Assembly: GCF_035944375.1 (NCBI RefSeq)
Contig: NZ_DASZBE010000031.1
DNA: 64,000 nt
Origin: Allobosea sp035944375
GTDB taxonomy: Bacteria > Pseudomonadota > Alphaproteobacteria > Rhizobiales > Beijerinckiaceae
Direction: 5' to 3' (one strand)
Shown piece by piece: positions 49,813 through 58,540 of the stretch. Made by a program: the position numbers and the translations under genes. Numbering within the stretch: the first letter of the stretch is position 1; the number at the start of each line of letters is the position of its first letter. The notes beneath the pieces were generated by a model. It saw only the letters and a list, made by a program, of their open reading frames with translations, was not told the origin of the DNA and made no database searches.

Positions 49813-51054
49813 CTATTCCCTGCCGGGCGAGTCGATTGTCGGTTGCGCGGCCTTGCTCTGGCCCGATTGCGGCGATGTCGCCTGCGCACCCATTCCGGGA
49901 TGGTCGAACTCCTTGTGAAACTTGTCGCTGACGGTCGCTGCAGTGCGGAATCGCGCGATCGAGAAAGGCTCCAAGGCTGCCGGCTTCGCGCCGTCGACGA
50001 TCATGTCGCTGAGATACAGGCCGACGCCGGGGCCGATCTGGAAGCCGTGGCCGCAGAAGCCGAAGGCGTGGAAGAGGCCTGGCGTGGTTTCGCTCCTCCC
50101 GATCACCGGGATCATGTCGGGCAGATAGCCCTCGATGCCGGACCAGACGCGGATGACATGCGCATGGGCCAATGCCGGCACGAGTCCGGCGAGCGCCCGC
50201 ATGGCAGCCAGCGTCTTGGCCGGGGGCACCGGCGCGCGGTTTGCCACCGCATCGGCCGCCGTGCGCGGATAGCCGGCGAGGATGACGTTCCCGCGCTCGG
50301 TCTGGCGGGCGATGACGGAGCCGTCGATCGTCTGGAGCGAGGGCGCCATCACGAAGGGCAGTGGCTCCGTGACGAATTGCGGCGGGCCTGCCGCGAAGAC
50401 CGGTGCCGTCTCCCCGAAGCACTCCGCCATCTCCACCGCCCAGGCGCCGGCCGCATTGACCAGGGCGCCGCAGCCCAGTTCGGTGCCATCGGCCGTCGTC
50501 ACGACAAATCCCGCGCCGTGGCGGGCGACCGCCGTCACCCGGGCGTTCTCGCGGATCTCGACGCCGAGCCGCCGCGCGGCGCGCGCGACGGCCGGTGTCG
50601 CGAGGCGGGGATTGGCCGTGGCGTCGCGGGCGGAGAAGGTCGCCGCGACCGCCCGTCCGCCCAGCCAGGGAAAGCGCTTGTGGAGGTCGGGCTGGACAAG
50701 CCGCTCGATCGTGAGGCCATGCTGTTCCGACACCTGGGCATAGGCTTCGAGCCGCGCCTGCTCCTCGGCGTCGAAGGCGCAGTAGAGATGGCCCGTGCGC
50801 GCGAACTCGCAGCCCTCGCCGATCAGCGCCTCGAAATCCTCCCACAGGTCATGGGAGCGCAGCGCGAGCGGGTACTGGCCGGGAAAGCGGCCCTGCAGCC
50901 GCAGATTGCCGAAATTCGTGCCGCTGGACTGCGCCCCGACGACGTCCTTCTCCAGCAGCACCACGCGCTGGCCGCGCCGCGCCAGGAAGAAAGCGGTCCA
51001 GGTGCCGATCAGGCCCCCGCCGATGATCGCCACATCAGCACTCGCGCTGCTCAT
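49813..51054 (-). CDS. FAD-dependent amine/imino-acid oxidase subunit (HcnC / opine oxidase subunit B-like)
   Basis: A 413-residue DAO-family flavoprotein starting MSSASADVAIIGGGLIGTWT at ATG 51054. The FAD site is IIGGGLIGTWTAFFLARRG, then EKDVVGAQSSGTNFGNLRLQG. GHGFQIGPGVGLYLSDMIVDG is the C-terminal FAD block. In the hcnABC, opine-oxidase and D-hydroxyproline dehydrogenase complexes this subunit oxidises an alpha C-N bond. The frame remains open upstream to 52356 but that is a shadow of the next gene. The start overlaps the HcnB-like stop (ATGA). Confidence 0.9.
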   Translation of the reverse strand: MSSASADVAIIGGGLIGTWTAFFLARRGQRVVLLEKDVVGAQSSGTNFGNLRLQGRFPGQYPLALRSHDLWEDFEALIGEGCEFARTGHLYCAFDAEEQARLEAYAQVSEQHGLTIERLVQPDLHKRFPWLGGRAVAATFSARDATANPRLATPAVARAARRLGVEIRENARVTAVARHGAGFVVTTADGTELGCGALVNAAGAWAVEMAECFGETAPVFAAGPPQFVTEPLPFVMAPSLQTIDGSVIARQTERGNVILAGYPRTAADAVANRAPVPPAKTLAAMRALAGLVPALAHAHVIRVWSGIEGYLPDMIPVIGRSETTPGLFHAFGFCGHGFQIGPGVGLYLSDMIVDGAKPAALEPFSIARFRTAATVSDKFHKEFDHPGMGAQATSPQSGQSKAAQPTIDSPGRE

Positions 51055-52415
51055 GGCGCGGCCTCGCCGGCGGCGGAGAGGGCGATCGGCTTCACGGGGG
51101 CCTGGCCGCGCAGGCGCCCCGCGGCCGCGCCATCCCGTGCGGTGCCGGCGGCGACGATTTCCTGCAGGGCCGGTCCGCAGACGCGCCCCTGGCAGCGACC
51201 CATGCCGCATCGCGTCATCGCCTTGACGCGGTTGACCTCGACCGGGCCGAGCGCCTGCGCCATCGCTGCGCGGACGGCGCCGATCGTCACCGATTCGCAG
51301 CGGCACAACACGGTCGAGTCGGCTTGAGCGCGGATCTGTGCGACCGGCCAGGCGAAGGCGCGCGCCAGGCCGCGCTGGAACTTTCGCAGCCGCGCCACCC
51401 GGCGCGCCAGAGGGATCGCGGCTGCGTCGGCGGGCGCTCCGAGATCGGAGAGGATGGCGTGGGCCGCCAGAGCGCCGCTGGCCTCGGCCGCGTCCGCACC
51501 ACCGATCGTCGCCCCGTCGCCGGCGAGATAGAGGCCGGGGCGCGCCCGCCCGAACCCATCCGTCTTCGGCAGGAACAGCCGGAAGTCGGGGTCGTAGGTG
51601 AAGGAGGCTCCCGCCAGATCGGCGAGCTGGGTCTCGGGCTTGAGACCGTAGCCGAGCGCCACCGCGTCGCAGGCGAAACGGCGCTCGCGTCCCGCCGCAT
51701 CGCGCAGCCGCAGGGACTGGACATGGCCGTCCCCCTCGATGGCGACCGGCGTCACGCCGTGCAGGAGTGGCGTGCCTGCGCGCAGCGTGTCGGCCATGTA
51801 GCCGAGGCCGCGCAGCAGGGTGAGCGGGGAGGCGAGAAGCCCCGGCAGCGCACGCGCCTTGGCGGCGAGCCCCGTCGTGTCGGCGACGACCGTGACCTCG
51901 CCGCCCATCTGCCGGTATTGCCGTGCGGCGAGCAGCAGAAGGGGCGACGAGCCGAGGAAGGCGACGCGCCGGCCGATCAGGCAGCCCTGGTCTTTCAGCG
52001 CGACCTGCGCGCCTCCAAGGGTGAAGACGCCCGGCAGCGTCCAGCCCGGCATCGGGGCAATGCGATCCATCGCGCCCGTCGCCAGCAGCAGGGGCGCGGC
52101 CTCGATCGTCTCGGCGCGTCCCTCGCGCAGCAGGTGGAGCGTGTCGCCCTCGACCGCCCAGACCAGCGTGCGCGGCCGATAGTCGATCCGCCCGGCCAGG
52201 GCGGAGAAACGGCGGTGGAGCGCATTGTAGCGCCCCGCTTCGCTGCCCATCAGGTGGCGCATGTCGAGCGCGAGATCGGGTGCCGGCTGGCGATAGCCCT
52301 GGCCGCCGGCACGCTCGGCCTCGTCGATCAGCACGGGCCGGTATCCGTGGGCGCACAGCACCTCGGCAGCGGCGATGCCCGCCGGCCCGGCGCCGACGAT
52401 GACGATGCTGCTCAT
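51051..52415 (-). CDS. FAD/NAD(P)-binding oxidoreductase with BFD-like [2Fe-2S] domain (HcnB / opine oxidase subunit A-like)
   Basis: A 454-residue protein starting MSSIVIVGAGPAGIAAAEVL at ATG 52415, overlapping the small subunit by ATGA. A second dinucleotide site lies in GRRVAFLGSSPLLLLAAR. LYLAGDGATIGGADAAEASG is the FAD-contacting end. The C-terminal region has CRCES ... CGMGRCQGRVCGP, the four-cysteine BFD-like [2Fe-2S] pattern. In HcnABC-type complexes it takes electrons from the oxidase subunit to the quinone pool. The start at 52514 would add an unrelated extension. Confidence 0.9.
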   Translation of the reverse strand: MSSIVIVGAGPAGIAAAEVLCAHGYRPVLIDEAERAGGQGYRQPAPDLALDMRHLMGSEAGRYNALHRRFSALAGRIDYRPRTLVWAVEGDTLHLLREGRAETIEAAPLLLATGAMDRIAPMPGWTLPGVFTLGGAQVALKDQGCLIGRRVAFLGSSPLLLLAARQYRQMGGEVTVVADTTGLAAKARALPGLLASPLTLLRGLGYMADTLRAGTPLLHGVTPVAIEGDGHVQSLRLRDAAGRERRFACDAVALGYGLKPETQLADLAGASFTYDPDFRLFLPKTDGFGRARPGLYLAGDGATIGGADAAEASGALAAHAILSDLGAPADAAAIPLARRVARLRKFQRGLARAFAWPVAQIRAQADSTVLCRCESVTIGAVRAAMAQALGPVEVNRVKAMTRCGMGRCQGRVCGPALQEIVAAGTARDGAAAGRLRGQAPVKPIALSAAGEAAP

Positions 52416-52714
52416 GGGCTGGGGGCCGGCGGTTGTGCGAACAGCGTCATGCCTTCGGCGACCGGCGTCGTGCAGGCCCGCAGCCGGCCGCCATGGTCGC
52501 TCCAGACCCAGCAATCCTGGCAGGCGCCCATCAGGCAGAAGCCGGCGCGAGGCTCGCCGCCGAATTCGTGGCGGCGGACCCGCAGGCCATGGGTGAGCAA
52601 CGCCGCGAGGATGCTGTCGCCGCTCGTCGCCTCGATCGCCGAGCCCTCGAAATTCAGCGTGACCCTCGCCCCGCTGCGCTCCGCGACCCGCTTGAACTGG
52701 ATGTCGGTCACCAT
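52412..52714 (-). CDS. Small (2Fe-2S)-binding subunit (HcnA-like)
   Basis: A 100-residue ferredoxin-like subunit. VTLNFEGSAIEATSGDSILAALL matches the beta-grasp start; the cluster cysteines are in GFCLMGACQDCWV and RACTTPV, the C-x5-C-x2-C ... C pattern of HcnA and opine-oxidase small subunits. It bridges the two flavoproteins. It is the first gene of the three-gene operon, all coupled by ATGA overlaps, with a TATCGCA-A-TGCGATA palindrome 19 bp ahead of its start. Confidence 0.88.
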   Translation of the reverse strand: MVTDIQFKRVAERSGARVTLNFEGSAIEATSGDSILAALLTHGLRVRRHEFGGEPRAGFCLMGACQDCWVWSDHGGRLRACTTPVAEGMTLFAQPPAPSP

Positions 52715-52732
52715 GGCCGCCTCACCATGAAT

Positions 52733-52747
52733 TATCGCAATGCGATA
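52733..52747. promoter_or_regulatory. TATCGCAATGCGATA palindrome upstream of the HcnABC-like operon
   Basis: A perfect inverted repeat with seven-bp arms around a single A, 19 bp upstream of the HcnA-like start. IclR regulators bind palindromes of this length. A related element lies at 53744, between the divergent iclR and hydratase genes. Confidence 0.62.
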
Positions 52748-52826
52748 TTTTCATGCGGATATTGACAGGGCTGTGATCCTCGCTGTCAAGCGTGTCAGCG
52801 CGCCGCGGGTATGCTGCCGCGTCGGG

Positions 52827-53660
52827 TCACACGCGAGAGATGGCGTGCGCCGCGGCGATGACCAGCGCCGAGAAACGCGCGACCACCTCTTCGCGCCCGT
52901 AGCGAGAACAGGAAACCGCGACGTTGACGGCGCCCTCAGGCCGGCCGCGATGGTCTAGGATCGGCGCGGCGATCGACGCGTCGCCGAGATAGACCTCCTC
53001 GAACGCGGTGGCGTAGCCCTGCGCGGCCGCCTGGCGGATCTTCTCCCGGAGGGCCTCGCGCTGCCAGGTCGTGGACGGGGTGTAGGCCTTGAGGTCGGAA
53101 GCGTCGATCACCGCCATGGCTTCGTCCTCCGGCAGCCGCGAGAGCATGGCGATGCCCGGCGCCGTGCAATAGGCCGGCATGCGCGTGCCGATGATGACGT
53201 CGGTGTTGAGGACGTGGCGGCTCAGGAAGCGGGAGACGAAGATGATCTCGGTTGCGTCCCGCATCGTCAGGTTGACCGTCTCCTCGGTCTCCTTGCTGAG
53301 ATGCATCAGATAGGGCATCGCGCGATCGACGAGCCGGCTGCCGCGGATGAAGTGATAGCCGAGGTCGAGCGTTTTCGCGGTCAGTTCGAAGCGCTTGGTC
53401 TCCGCGTCCTTGTGGAGATAGCCGAGCCTGGTCAGCGTATGGGTGAAGCGCTGCGCCGCGCTCAGGTCCATGCCGGTTTCCGCCGCGACCTGGGACAGGT
53501 TCAGGGTCTGGTGCTGGCGGCCGAAGGCGGAGAGCACCCGAAACGCCTTCTCGACCGAATTCACCATCAGCGCGCCGGACTTGTCGCGCGCGGGCTTGCC
53601 GCCGATGGGCGGTTCGACCGTCGTCGTGGTGTCCGCCATGCGGGGTTCGGTCAGGGACAT
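52827..53660 (-). CDS. IclR-family transcriptional regulator
   Basis: A 277-residue regulator starting MSLTEPRMADTTTTV at ATG 53660, with GAGGAGAAG ahead; the frame to 53732 is not required. The winged helix is VNSVEKAFRVLSAFGRQHQT and LSQVAAETGMDLSAAQRFTHTL. The effector domain has MPAYCTAPGIAMLSRLPEDE and GEGVA-like (DASIAAPILDHRGRPEGAVNVAV). It lies between the HcnABC-like operon and the divergent hydratase-ABC-ligase operon, and its putative palindromes front both. Confidence 0.92.
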   Translation of the reverse strand: MSLTEPRMADTTTTVEPPIGGKPARDKSGALMVNSVEKAFRVLSAFGRQHQTLNLSQVAAETGMDLSAAQRFTHTLTRLGYLHKDAETKRFELTAKTLDLGYHFIRGSRLVDRAMPYLMHLSKETEETVNLTMRDATEIIFVSRFLSRHVLNTDVIIGTRMPAYCTAPGIAMLSRLPEDEAMAVIDASDLKAYTPSTTWQREALREKIRQAAAQGYATAFEEVYLGDASIAAPILDHRGRPEGAVNVAVSCSRYGREEVVARFSALVIAAAHAISRV

Positions 53661-53743
53661 CGCAGCTTCTCCTCGGCCGATCAATGGCGGCGACATGCGG
53701 CCTTGACAAGGTGAGGGATTCCCGTCGATCATTCAATAGAGTT

Positions 53744-53758
53744 TATCGCATATCGATA
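53744..53758. promoter_or_regulatory. IclR-box-like element in the iclR/enoyl-CoA hydratase intergenic region
   Basis: TATCGCATATCGATA keeps the left arm TATCGCA of the perfect site at 52733 and has two mismatches in the right arm (ATCGATA for TGCGATA, with a shifted centre). It lies 21 bp before the hydratase ATG and 84 bp before the iclR start, in an AT-rich patch. It may control both divergent units. Confidence 0.5.
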
Positions 53759-53778
53759 GAAATCCATCGGAGCGCCTT

Positions 53779-54552
53779 ATGAAAGAATTCGTTCTCAGCG
53801 AGATCCGCGGTTCTGTCGGGATCCTGACGTTGAACCGCCCCGATAAGCTGAACGCCTGGAACGCGCCGATGCGGACCCGCCTCGTCGAGGCGCTGGACGA
53901 ACTGGAGGCTAACGAGGCCGTGCGCGCCATCGTCCTCACCGGTGCGGGCGATCGCGCCTTCGGCGCCGGGCAGGATCTCAACGAGACCAAGACCTTCGAT
54001 CCCGACCGCGCCGAGCTCTGGATGGGCGAGTGGGAGCGCATGTATGACCGGATCCGCTCGCTCTCGAAGCCGATCGTGGCGGCGCTCAACGGCGTCGCGG
54101 CGGGATCGGCCTTTCAGGTCGCGCTGCTCTGCGACCTGCGCATCGGCCATGACGGCGTCACCATGGGCCAGCCCGAGATCAACTCCGGTATCGCCTCGGT
54201 GACCGGCCCGTGGATCATGCGCGAGATGATCGGGATTGCCCGCACCATCGACCTCACCCTGACCGGCCGGATGATGGAGGCCGACGAGTGCTTCCGCATC
54301 GGGCTGATCAACCGCATCGTCCCGAAAGAGACGGTGATGGACGCAGCGCTGGCGCTGGCGACGGAGCTCGCCGGAAAGCCGCCGGTCGCCATGCGGCTCA
54401 ACAAGGCCCGCTTCCGCGAAGTCACCGAGGCGAGCTTCCGCGAATGCCTCGCGGCCGGCATTCGCAACCAGCGCGAGGCCTACGCGACGGGCGAGCCGGC
54501 CCGGATGATGGAGGAATTTCTCGCCAAGCGCGCCGCCAAGAAGAGCGCCTGA
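53779..54552 (+). CDS. Enoyl-CoA hydratase/isomerase family protein
   Basis: A 257-residue crotonase-fold protein starting MKEFVLSEIRGSVGILTLNR. Oxyanion-hole loops are TGAGDRAFGAGQDLNETKTF and ALNGVAAGSAFQVALLCDLRI. A glutamate lies in GQPEINSGIASVTGPW at the position of a catalytic acid, and MTLTGRMMEADECFRIGLINR is typical. It heads the operon with the PotD/PotA-type importer and the acyl-CoA ligase. It probably acts on the CoA ester that the ligase produces. Confidence 0.9.
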   Translation: MKEFVLSEIRGSVGILTLNRPDKLNAWNAPMRTRLVEALDELEANEAVRAIVLTGAGDRAFGAGQDLNETKTFDPDRAELWMGEWERMYDRIRSLSKPIVAALNGVAAGSAFQVALLCDLRIGHDGVTMGQPEINSGIASVTGPWIMREMIGIARTIDLTLTGRMMEADECFRIGLINRIVPKETVMDAALALATELAGKPPVAMRLNKARFREVTEASFRECLAAGIRNQREAYATGEPARMMEEFLAKRAAKKSA

Positions 54553-54581
54553 AGCGAGACCACCGGACGACCATGGGGAAA

Positions 54582-54597
54582 ACGCGGAAAACCGCGT
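54582..54597 (+). other. Short stem-loop between the hydratase and binding-protein genes
   Basis: ACGCGG-AAAA-CCGCGT forms a six-bp stem with a tetraloop, 16 bp before the binding-protein ATG. It may affect mRNA processing at the operon's internal boundary; there is no U-tract. Confidence 0.35.
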
Positions 54598-54612
54598 GAA
54601 CGGGAGAGAACG

Positions 54613-55683
54613 ATGACCAGCAGCACCATGACCAAACCCAGCCGCCGCCGCCTTCTGCAACTGGCCGGCGGAACCGCAGCAGGCGCGATGTTCGGGCCGG
54701 CCCTGATCGGGCGTGCCAGCGCCGCGACGCAGATCATCGTCGCCGATCCCGGCGGGCCCTTCGGGCCGGCCTTCCGCAAGGCCTTCTACGACCCCTTCGA
54801 GAAGGCGACCGGCAACAAGGTCGTCAACGTCGCCCGCGAGGCCGAGCCGACCGCCCAGTTCAAGGCGATGGTCGAGACCAAATCCTACACCTGGGACGTC
54901 TGCACGCTGACGCTCTCGGCGCGCGACATCCTCGCCGGCCAGGGCCTGCTCGATCCGATCGGCTTCACCCATGCCGACGTGCCCAAGCTGATGCCGGAGG
55001 CGATCTCGCCGCTGTTCATGGGCACGGATGTCTATTCGACTGTCTTCGCCTATCGCACGGACCGCGTGAAAAACGCGCCGGCGAGCTGGGCCGATTTCTT
55101 CAATGTCGAGAAGTTCCCGGGCCGGCGCGCGCTGCGCAAGAACCCGATCGATACGCTCGAGCAGGCGCTGCTTGCCGACGGCGTGCCGCTCGACAAGCTC
55201 TACCCGCTCGATGTCGACCGCGCCTTCAAGGTCCTCGACAAGATCAAGCCGCATGTCGCGGTGTGGTGGACGGGCGGCGCCCAGTCGACGCAGCTGCTCC
55301 AGAGCGGCGAGGTCGACATGCTGCCGGGCTGGAACGCCCGCCTGCAGGCGGCGATCGACGGCGGCACGCCCGCCAAGATCGTCTGGAACCAGGGACTCTA
55401 CTCCATCGAGGGCTGGGCTCTGCCGAAGGGCGGCCCGAAGGCCGAAGTCTCCCGCCAGTTCGTGCGCTTCTGTTCGGACCCGAAGGCCCAGGCCCTCTTC
55501 ACCGAGATCCTGGCCTATGGCCCGACCAATCTCGACGCCTACCAGACGATTCCCGCCGAGCGCGCCAAGGTTCTGCCGACCTCGCCGGACAACCTGAAGC
55601 AGATGAAGATCGCCGATGAGGGCTGGTGGAGCGCCAACCGCGCCAAGGTCTCTGAGCGGTTCAACTCCTGGCTCCTGACCTGA
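54613..55683 (+). CDS. ABC transporter substrate-binding protein (PotD/spermidine-putrescine type)
   Basis: A 356-residue periplasmic binding protein. The signal TKPSRRRLLQLAGGTAAGAM has a Tat motif. IIVADPGGPFGPAFRKAFYDPFEKATG opens the mature part, and FAYRTDRVKNAPASWADFFNVEKFPGRRAL is the characteristic PotD/PotF-like hinge. It belongs to the family that binds polyamines, opines, aminoethylphosphonate or quaternary amines. The enzymes around it (a C-N oxidase, CoA ligase, hydratase) favour a nitrogen-containing acid, but the ligand is not determined. Confidence 0.9.
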   Translation: MTSSTMTKPSRRRLLQLAGGTAAGAMFGPALIGRASAATQIIVADPGGPFGPAFRKAFYDPFEKATGNKVVNVAREAEPTAQFKAMVETKSYTWDVCTLTLSARDILAGQGLLDPIGFTHADVPKLMPEAISPLFMGTDVYSTVFAYRTDRVKNAPASWADFFNVEKFPGRRALRKNPIDTLEQALLADGVPLDKLYPLDVDRAFKVLDKIKPHVAVWWTGGAQSTQLLQSGEVDMLPGWNARLQAAIDGGTPAKIVWNQGLYSIEGWALPKGGPKAEVSRQFVRFCSDPKAQALFTEILAYGPTNLDAYQTIPAERAKVLPTSPDNLKQMKIADEGWWSANRAKVSERFNSWLLT

Positions 55684-55688
55684 TCGCG

Positions 55689-56756
55689 ATGACCACGAGG
55701 ACCGACACGCCCGGCGCCACGGCGAAGCTCGTCATCGATGGCTTGTGCAAGCGCTATGGCGCGACCACGGCCCTGGAGCCGAGCTCGCTCAGCGTCGCGG
55801 AGGGCGAGTTCCTCACCTTGCTGGGGCCTTCGGGCTCCGGCAAGACGACCTTGCTTCAGCTGATCTGCGGTCTGGTCGAAGCGAGCGAGGGCAGGGTGGT
55901 GATCGACGGGCGCGACCAGTCGCGCATGCCGGTCCATCAGCGCGACATCGGGCTCGTCTTCCAGCACTATGCCCTGTTCCCGCATCTGACAGTCGCCGAG
56001 AACATCGCCTTTCCGCTGAAGATGCGCGGGCGTCCCTCAGTCGAAATCGGGCAGCGCGTCGAGGATGCGCTGGCCATGGTCCATCTCGGCCATCTGGCGA
56101 AGCGCTTCCCGCGCGAGCTGTCGGGTGGGCAGCAGCAGCGCGTCGCGCTGGCGCGCTGCTTCGTCTACCAGCCCTCGATCATCTTGATGGACGAACCGCT
56201 CGGCGCGCTCGACAAGAAGCTGCGCGAGCACATGCAGATCGAGATCAAGCGGCTGCACCGCGAGAGCGGCGCCACCATCGTCTACGTCACGCATGATCAG
56301 GAGGAGGCGCTGGCGCTCTCCGACCGGATCTGCCTGATGAACCACGCGAAGATCGAACAGCTCGGCACGCCGCGCGAGATCTATGAGCGGCCCCGGACCG
56401 CCTTCGCCGCCGACTTCATCGGCATCTCCAACATCTTCCGCGGCCGCTGGGACGGGAATGGCTCGCTCGAGACGGCCCATGGCCGCTTCGCGCTCCCGCA
56501 GAATGCAGCGAGCCCGGGCGCGGAGCCCGCGCTCGTGATCCGACCCGAGCATCTGAAGATCGGCGCGCCCGACGGGAACGCCGTCACCGGCCGCGTCAGC
56601 GAAATCGTCTATGCCGGCTCCGAGACGCGGGTCATCGCCACGCTGGCCGATGGCGGCCAACTGGTCCTGCGACTCGGCCCCGACGATACCGTGCCCGGCC
56701 TTCAGGAGCAGATCGTCGCCGGCTGGGCCCGCGACCGCGCGGTGCTGGTCGCATGA
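55689..56756 (+). CDS. ABC transporter ATP-binding protein (PotA type)
   Basis: A 355-residue ATPase with a C-terminal TOBE domain. Walker A GPSGSGKTT is at 46-54, the signature LSGGQQQRVALAR near 142-154, Walker B IILMDEPLGALDKK, and the H-loop in VTHDQEEALALSDR. After about residue 240, GISNIFRGRWDGNG begins the TOBE part ending with PEHLKIG and TDTVPGLQEQIVAGWA-like segments. It powers the adjacent fused permease. It overlaps the permease start by ATGA and lies 5 bp after the binding-protein stop. Confidence 0.93.
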   Translation: MTTRTDTPGATAKLVIDGLCKRYGATTALEPSSLSVAEGEFLTLLGPSGSGKTTLLQLICGLVEASEGRVVIDGRDQSRMPVHQRDIGLVFQHYALFPHLTVAENIAFPLKMRGRPSVEIGQRVEDALAMVHLGHLAKRFPRELSGGQQQRVALARCFVYQPSIILMDEPLGALDKKLREHMQIEIKRLHRESGATIVYVTHDQEEALALSDRICLMNHAKIEQLGTPREIYERPRTAFAADFIGISNIFRGRWDGNGSLETAHGRFALPQNAASPGAEPALVIRPEHLKIGAPDGNAVTGRVSEIVYAGSETRVIATLADGGQLVLRLGPDDTVPGLQEQIVAGWARDRAVLVA

Positions 56757-58519
56757 GCGCCGTCGCGGCCCCGTCCCAGGCGAGGGAGACGCGTGCCTTC
56801 CGCCTCGGTGCGCTCTGGCTCGCGGTGCCGGGCCTCGTCTTCCTGGCCGTCTTCTTCGTCTGGCCGGTGGCGCAGCTGCTCGGCCTGAGCCTGTTCGACC
56901 CCGACAGCGGCAAGCCCTCGATCGCGACCTATGAACGGATCGCGGCGACCGACGTCTATCTGCGCGTGCTCGGCATCACCTTCCGGATCGCGGGCTACAC
57001 GGCGCTGTATTCGCTGCTGATCGGCTATCCGCTGGCCTACTGGCTGTCGCGCCTGCCCGACCTGTATCGCGGCCGCATGCTGCTCTTCGTCATGGTCCCG
57101 TTCTGGACGAGCTATCTCGTCAAGACCTTCGCCTGGATGATCGTCCTCGGCCGCAGTGGCATCATCAATTCGCTTGCGATGGGCTCTGGTGTCGTCGATC
57201 AGCCGCTGCCGCTGCTGCACAACGAATTCGGCGTCATGGTCGGCATGGTCCACGCCATGGTGCCGCTGGCGGTGATGACGATGCTGCCGGTCATGGCGGG
57301 CATCGACCGCCGCCTCGTGCAGGCGGCGCAGACGCTCGGCGCCTCGCCGGCCCATGCCTTCTGGCTGGTCTATTTCAAGCTGTCCCTGCCCGGCGTCGCG
57401 GCGGCGGGGCTGCTGGTCTTCATCTCCTCGCTCGGCTTCTTCATCGTGCCGGCCTTTCTCGGCGGACGACAGCAGACGATGCTGGCGCAGCTCATCATCA
57501 CCCAGGTACAGGAGCTGCTGAACTGGCCCTTCGCCGGCGCGCTCGCGGCTATGATGCTGGCGGCGGCGCTGGTCTCCTGCTGGGTCTATGACCGGATCTT
57601 CGGCATCTCGACGATCGCCGGCGGTGCGGCGCAGGTCGGAACCGGGCGCATCCGCGATCTCGGCCTTGCCATTCTCGCCGTGATTGCGCGCTTCGCAGGC
57701 ACCCTGTCGCGGCTCGCGCAGACCCTGCTCGGGCGACGTGGCAGCGGGCTGATCCTGCCGGCCTTCGCCTGGCTCGCGATCGGCTTCCTCGTCCTGCCGA
57801 CGCTGCTCGTGATTCCGCTCGCCTTCACCTCGTCACAGTTCCTCGAATTCCCGCCGCCGGGCTACGGCCTGTCCTGGTTCCGGACCTATTTCGACTCGCC
57901 GCTCTGGATCCAGGCGACGATCCGCTCCTTCGGCGTCGCCTTTGCGACGGCGATCGCCGCGACCGTCATCGGCGGGTTCACGGCGCTGGCGCTCGCCAAC
58001 AGTCGCACGCGCTGGAGCGGGCTGATCTTCGCCTTCTTCCTCGCGCCGATGATCGTGCCGCGCATCGTCATCGCGGTGGGGCTGTTCTACCTCTTCGCGC
58101 GCATCGGGCTGGTCGCGACCGATCTCGGTCTGATCATCGGGCACACCGTGCTCGCCATCCCCTTCACGCTGGTCACCATGGCGGCCGTGCTCAAGGGCTA
58201 CGACCAGCGTCTCGACCAGGCGGCGGCGACGCTGGGGGCCAACCGGCTGAAGACGCTGACCGGTGTTACCATCCCCCTCGTCAAGGGCGGCCTCGTCGCG
58301 GCTTTCCTGTTCGCCTTCATCACGTCCTTCGACGAGCTCACCATCGCGATCTTCATCAGCGGCGGCGTCAAGACGACATTGCCCAAGCAGATGTGGGACG
58401 ACATGATCCTGCAACTCAACCCGACGCTCGCGGCGGTGTCCGTGGTCGTCTTCGTCGTGGTGACAGTGATGCTGCTGGTGGCCGAACGCTTCCGCTCCTC
58501 GTCCTCTTCCGCCTCCTGA
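56753..58519 (+). CDS. Fused ABC permease, PotB-like plus PotC-like halves in one chain
   Basis: A 588-residue protein holding two complete BPD_transp_1 domains. The first (about 15-290) carries the EAA loop RRLVQAAQTLGASPAHAFWLVYFKLSLPG (residues ~183-211); the second (about 330-580) carries RLDQAAATLGANRLKTLTGVTIPLVKGG. A basic linker (RDLGLAILAVIARFAGTLSRLAQTLLGRRG) joins them. PotB and PotC are separate polypeptides in most spermidine-type importers, so this is a natural fusion giving a one-chain pseudo-heterodimer. It overlaps the ATPase by ATGA and is followed by the ligase after 21 bp. Confidence 0.92.
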   Translation: MSAVAAPSQARETRAFRLGALWLAVPGLVFLAVFFVWPVAQLLGLSLFDPDSGKPSIATYERIAATDVYLRVLGITFRIAGYTALYSLLIGYPLAYWLSRLPDLYRGRMLLFVMVPFWTSYLVKTFAWMIVLGRSGIINSLAMGSGVVDQPLPLLHNEFGVMVGMVHAMVPLAVMTMLPVMAGIDRRLVQAAQTLGASPAHAFWLVYFKLSLPGVAAAGLLVFISSLGFFIVPAFLGGRQQTMLAQLIITQVQELLNWPFAGALAAMMLAAALVSCWVYDRIFGISTIAGGAAQVGTGRIRDLGLAILAVIARFAGTLSRLAQTLLGRRGSGLILPAFAWLAIGFLVLPTLLVIPLAFTSSQFLEFPPPGYGLSWFRTYFDSPLWIQATIRSFGVAFATAIAATVIGGFTALALANSRTRWSGLIFAFFLAPMIVPRIVIAVGLFYLFARIGLVATDLGLIIGHTVLAIPFTLVTMAAVLKGYDQRLDQAAATLGANRLKTLTGVTIPLVKGGLVAAFLFAFITSFDELTIAIFISGGVKTTLPKQMWDDMILQLNPTLAAVSVVVFVVVTVMLLVAERFRSSSSSAS

Positions 58520-58540
58520 CATCGCGCGAACCGACCGACC

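Noticed and set aside
49813..52356. 847-residue continuous frame suggesting an HcnB-HcnC fusion
   Set aside because: The upstream part is out of phase with the real HcnB-like gene (51051-52415); only 49813-51054 encodes a flavoprotein, with its own ATG overlapping the HcnB-like stop.
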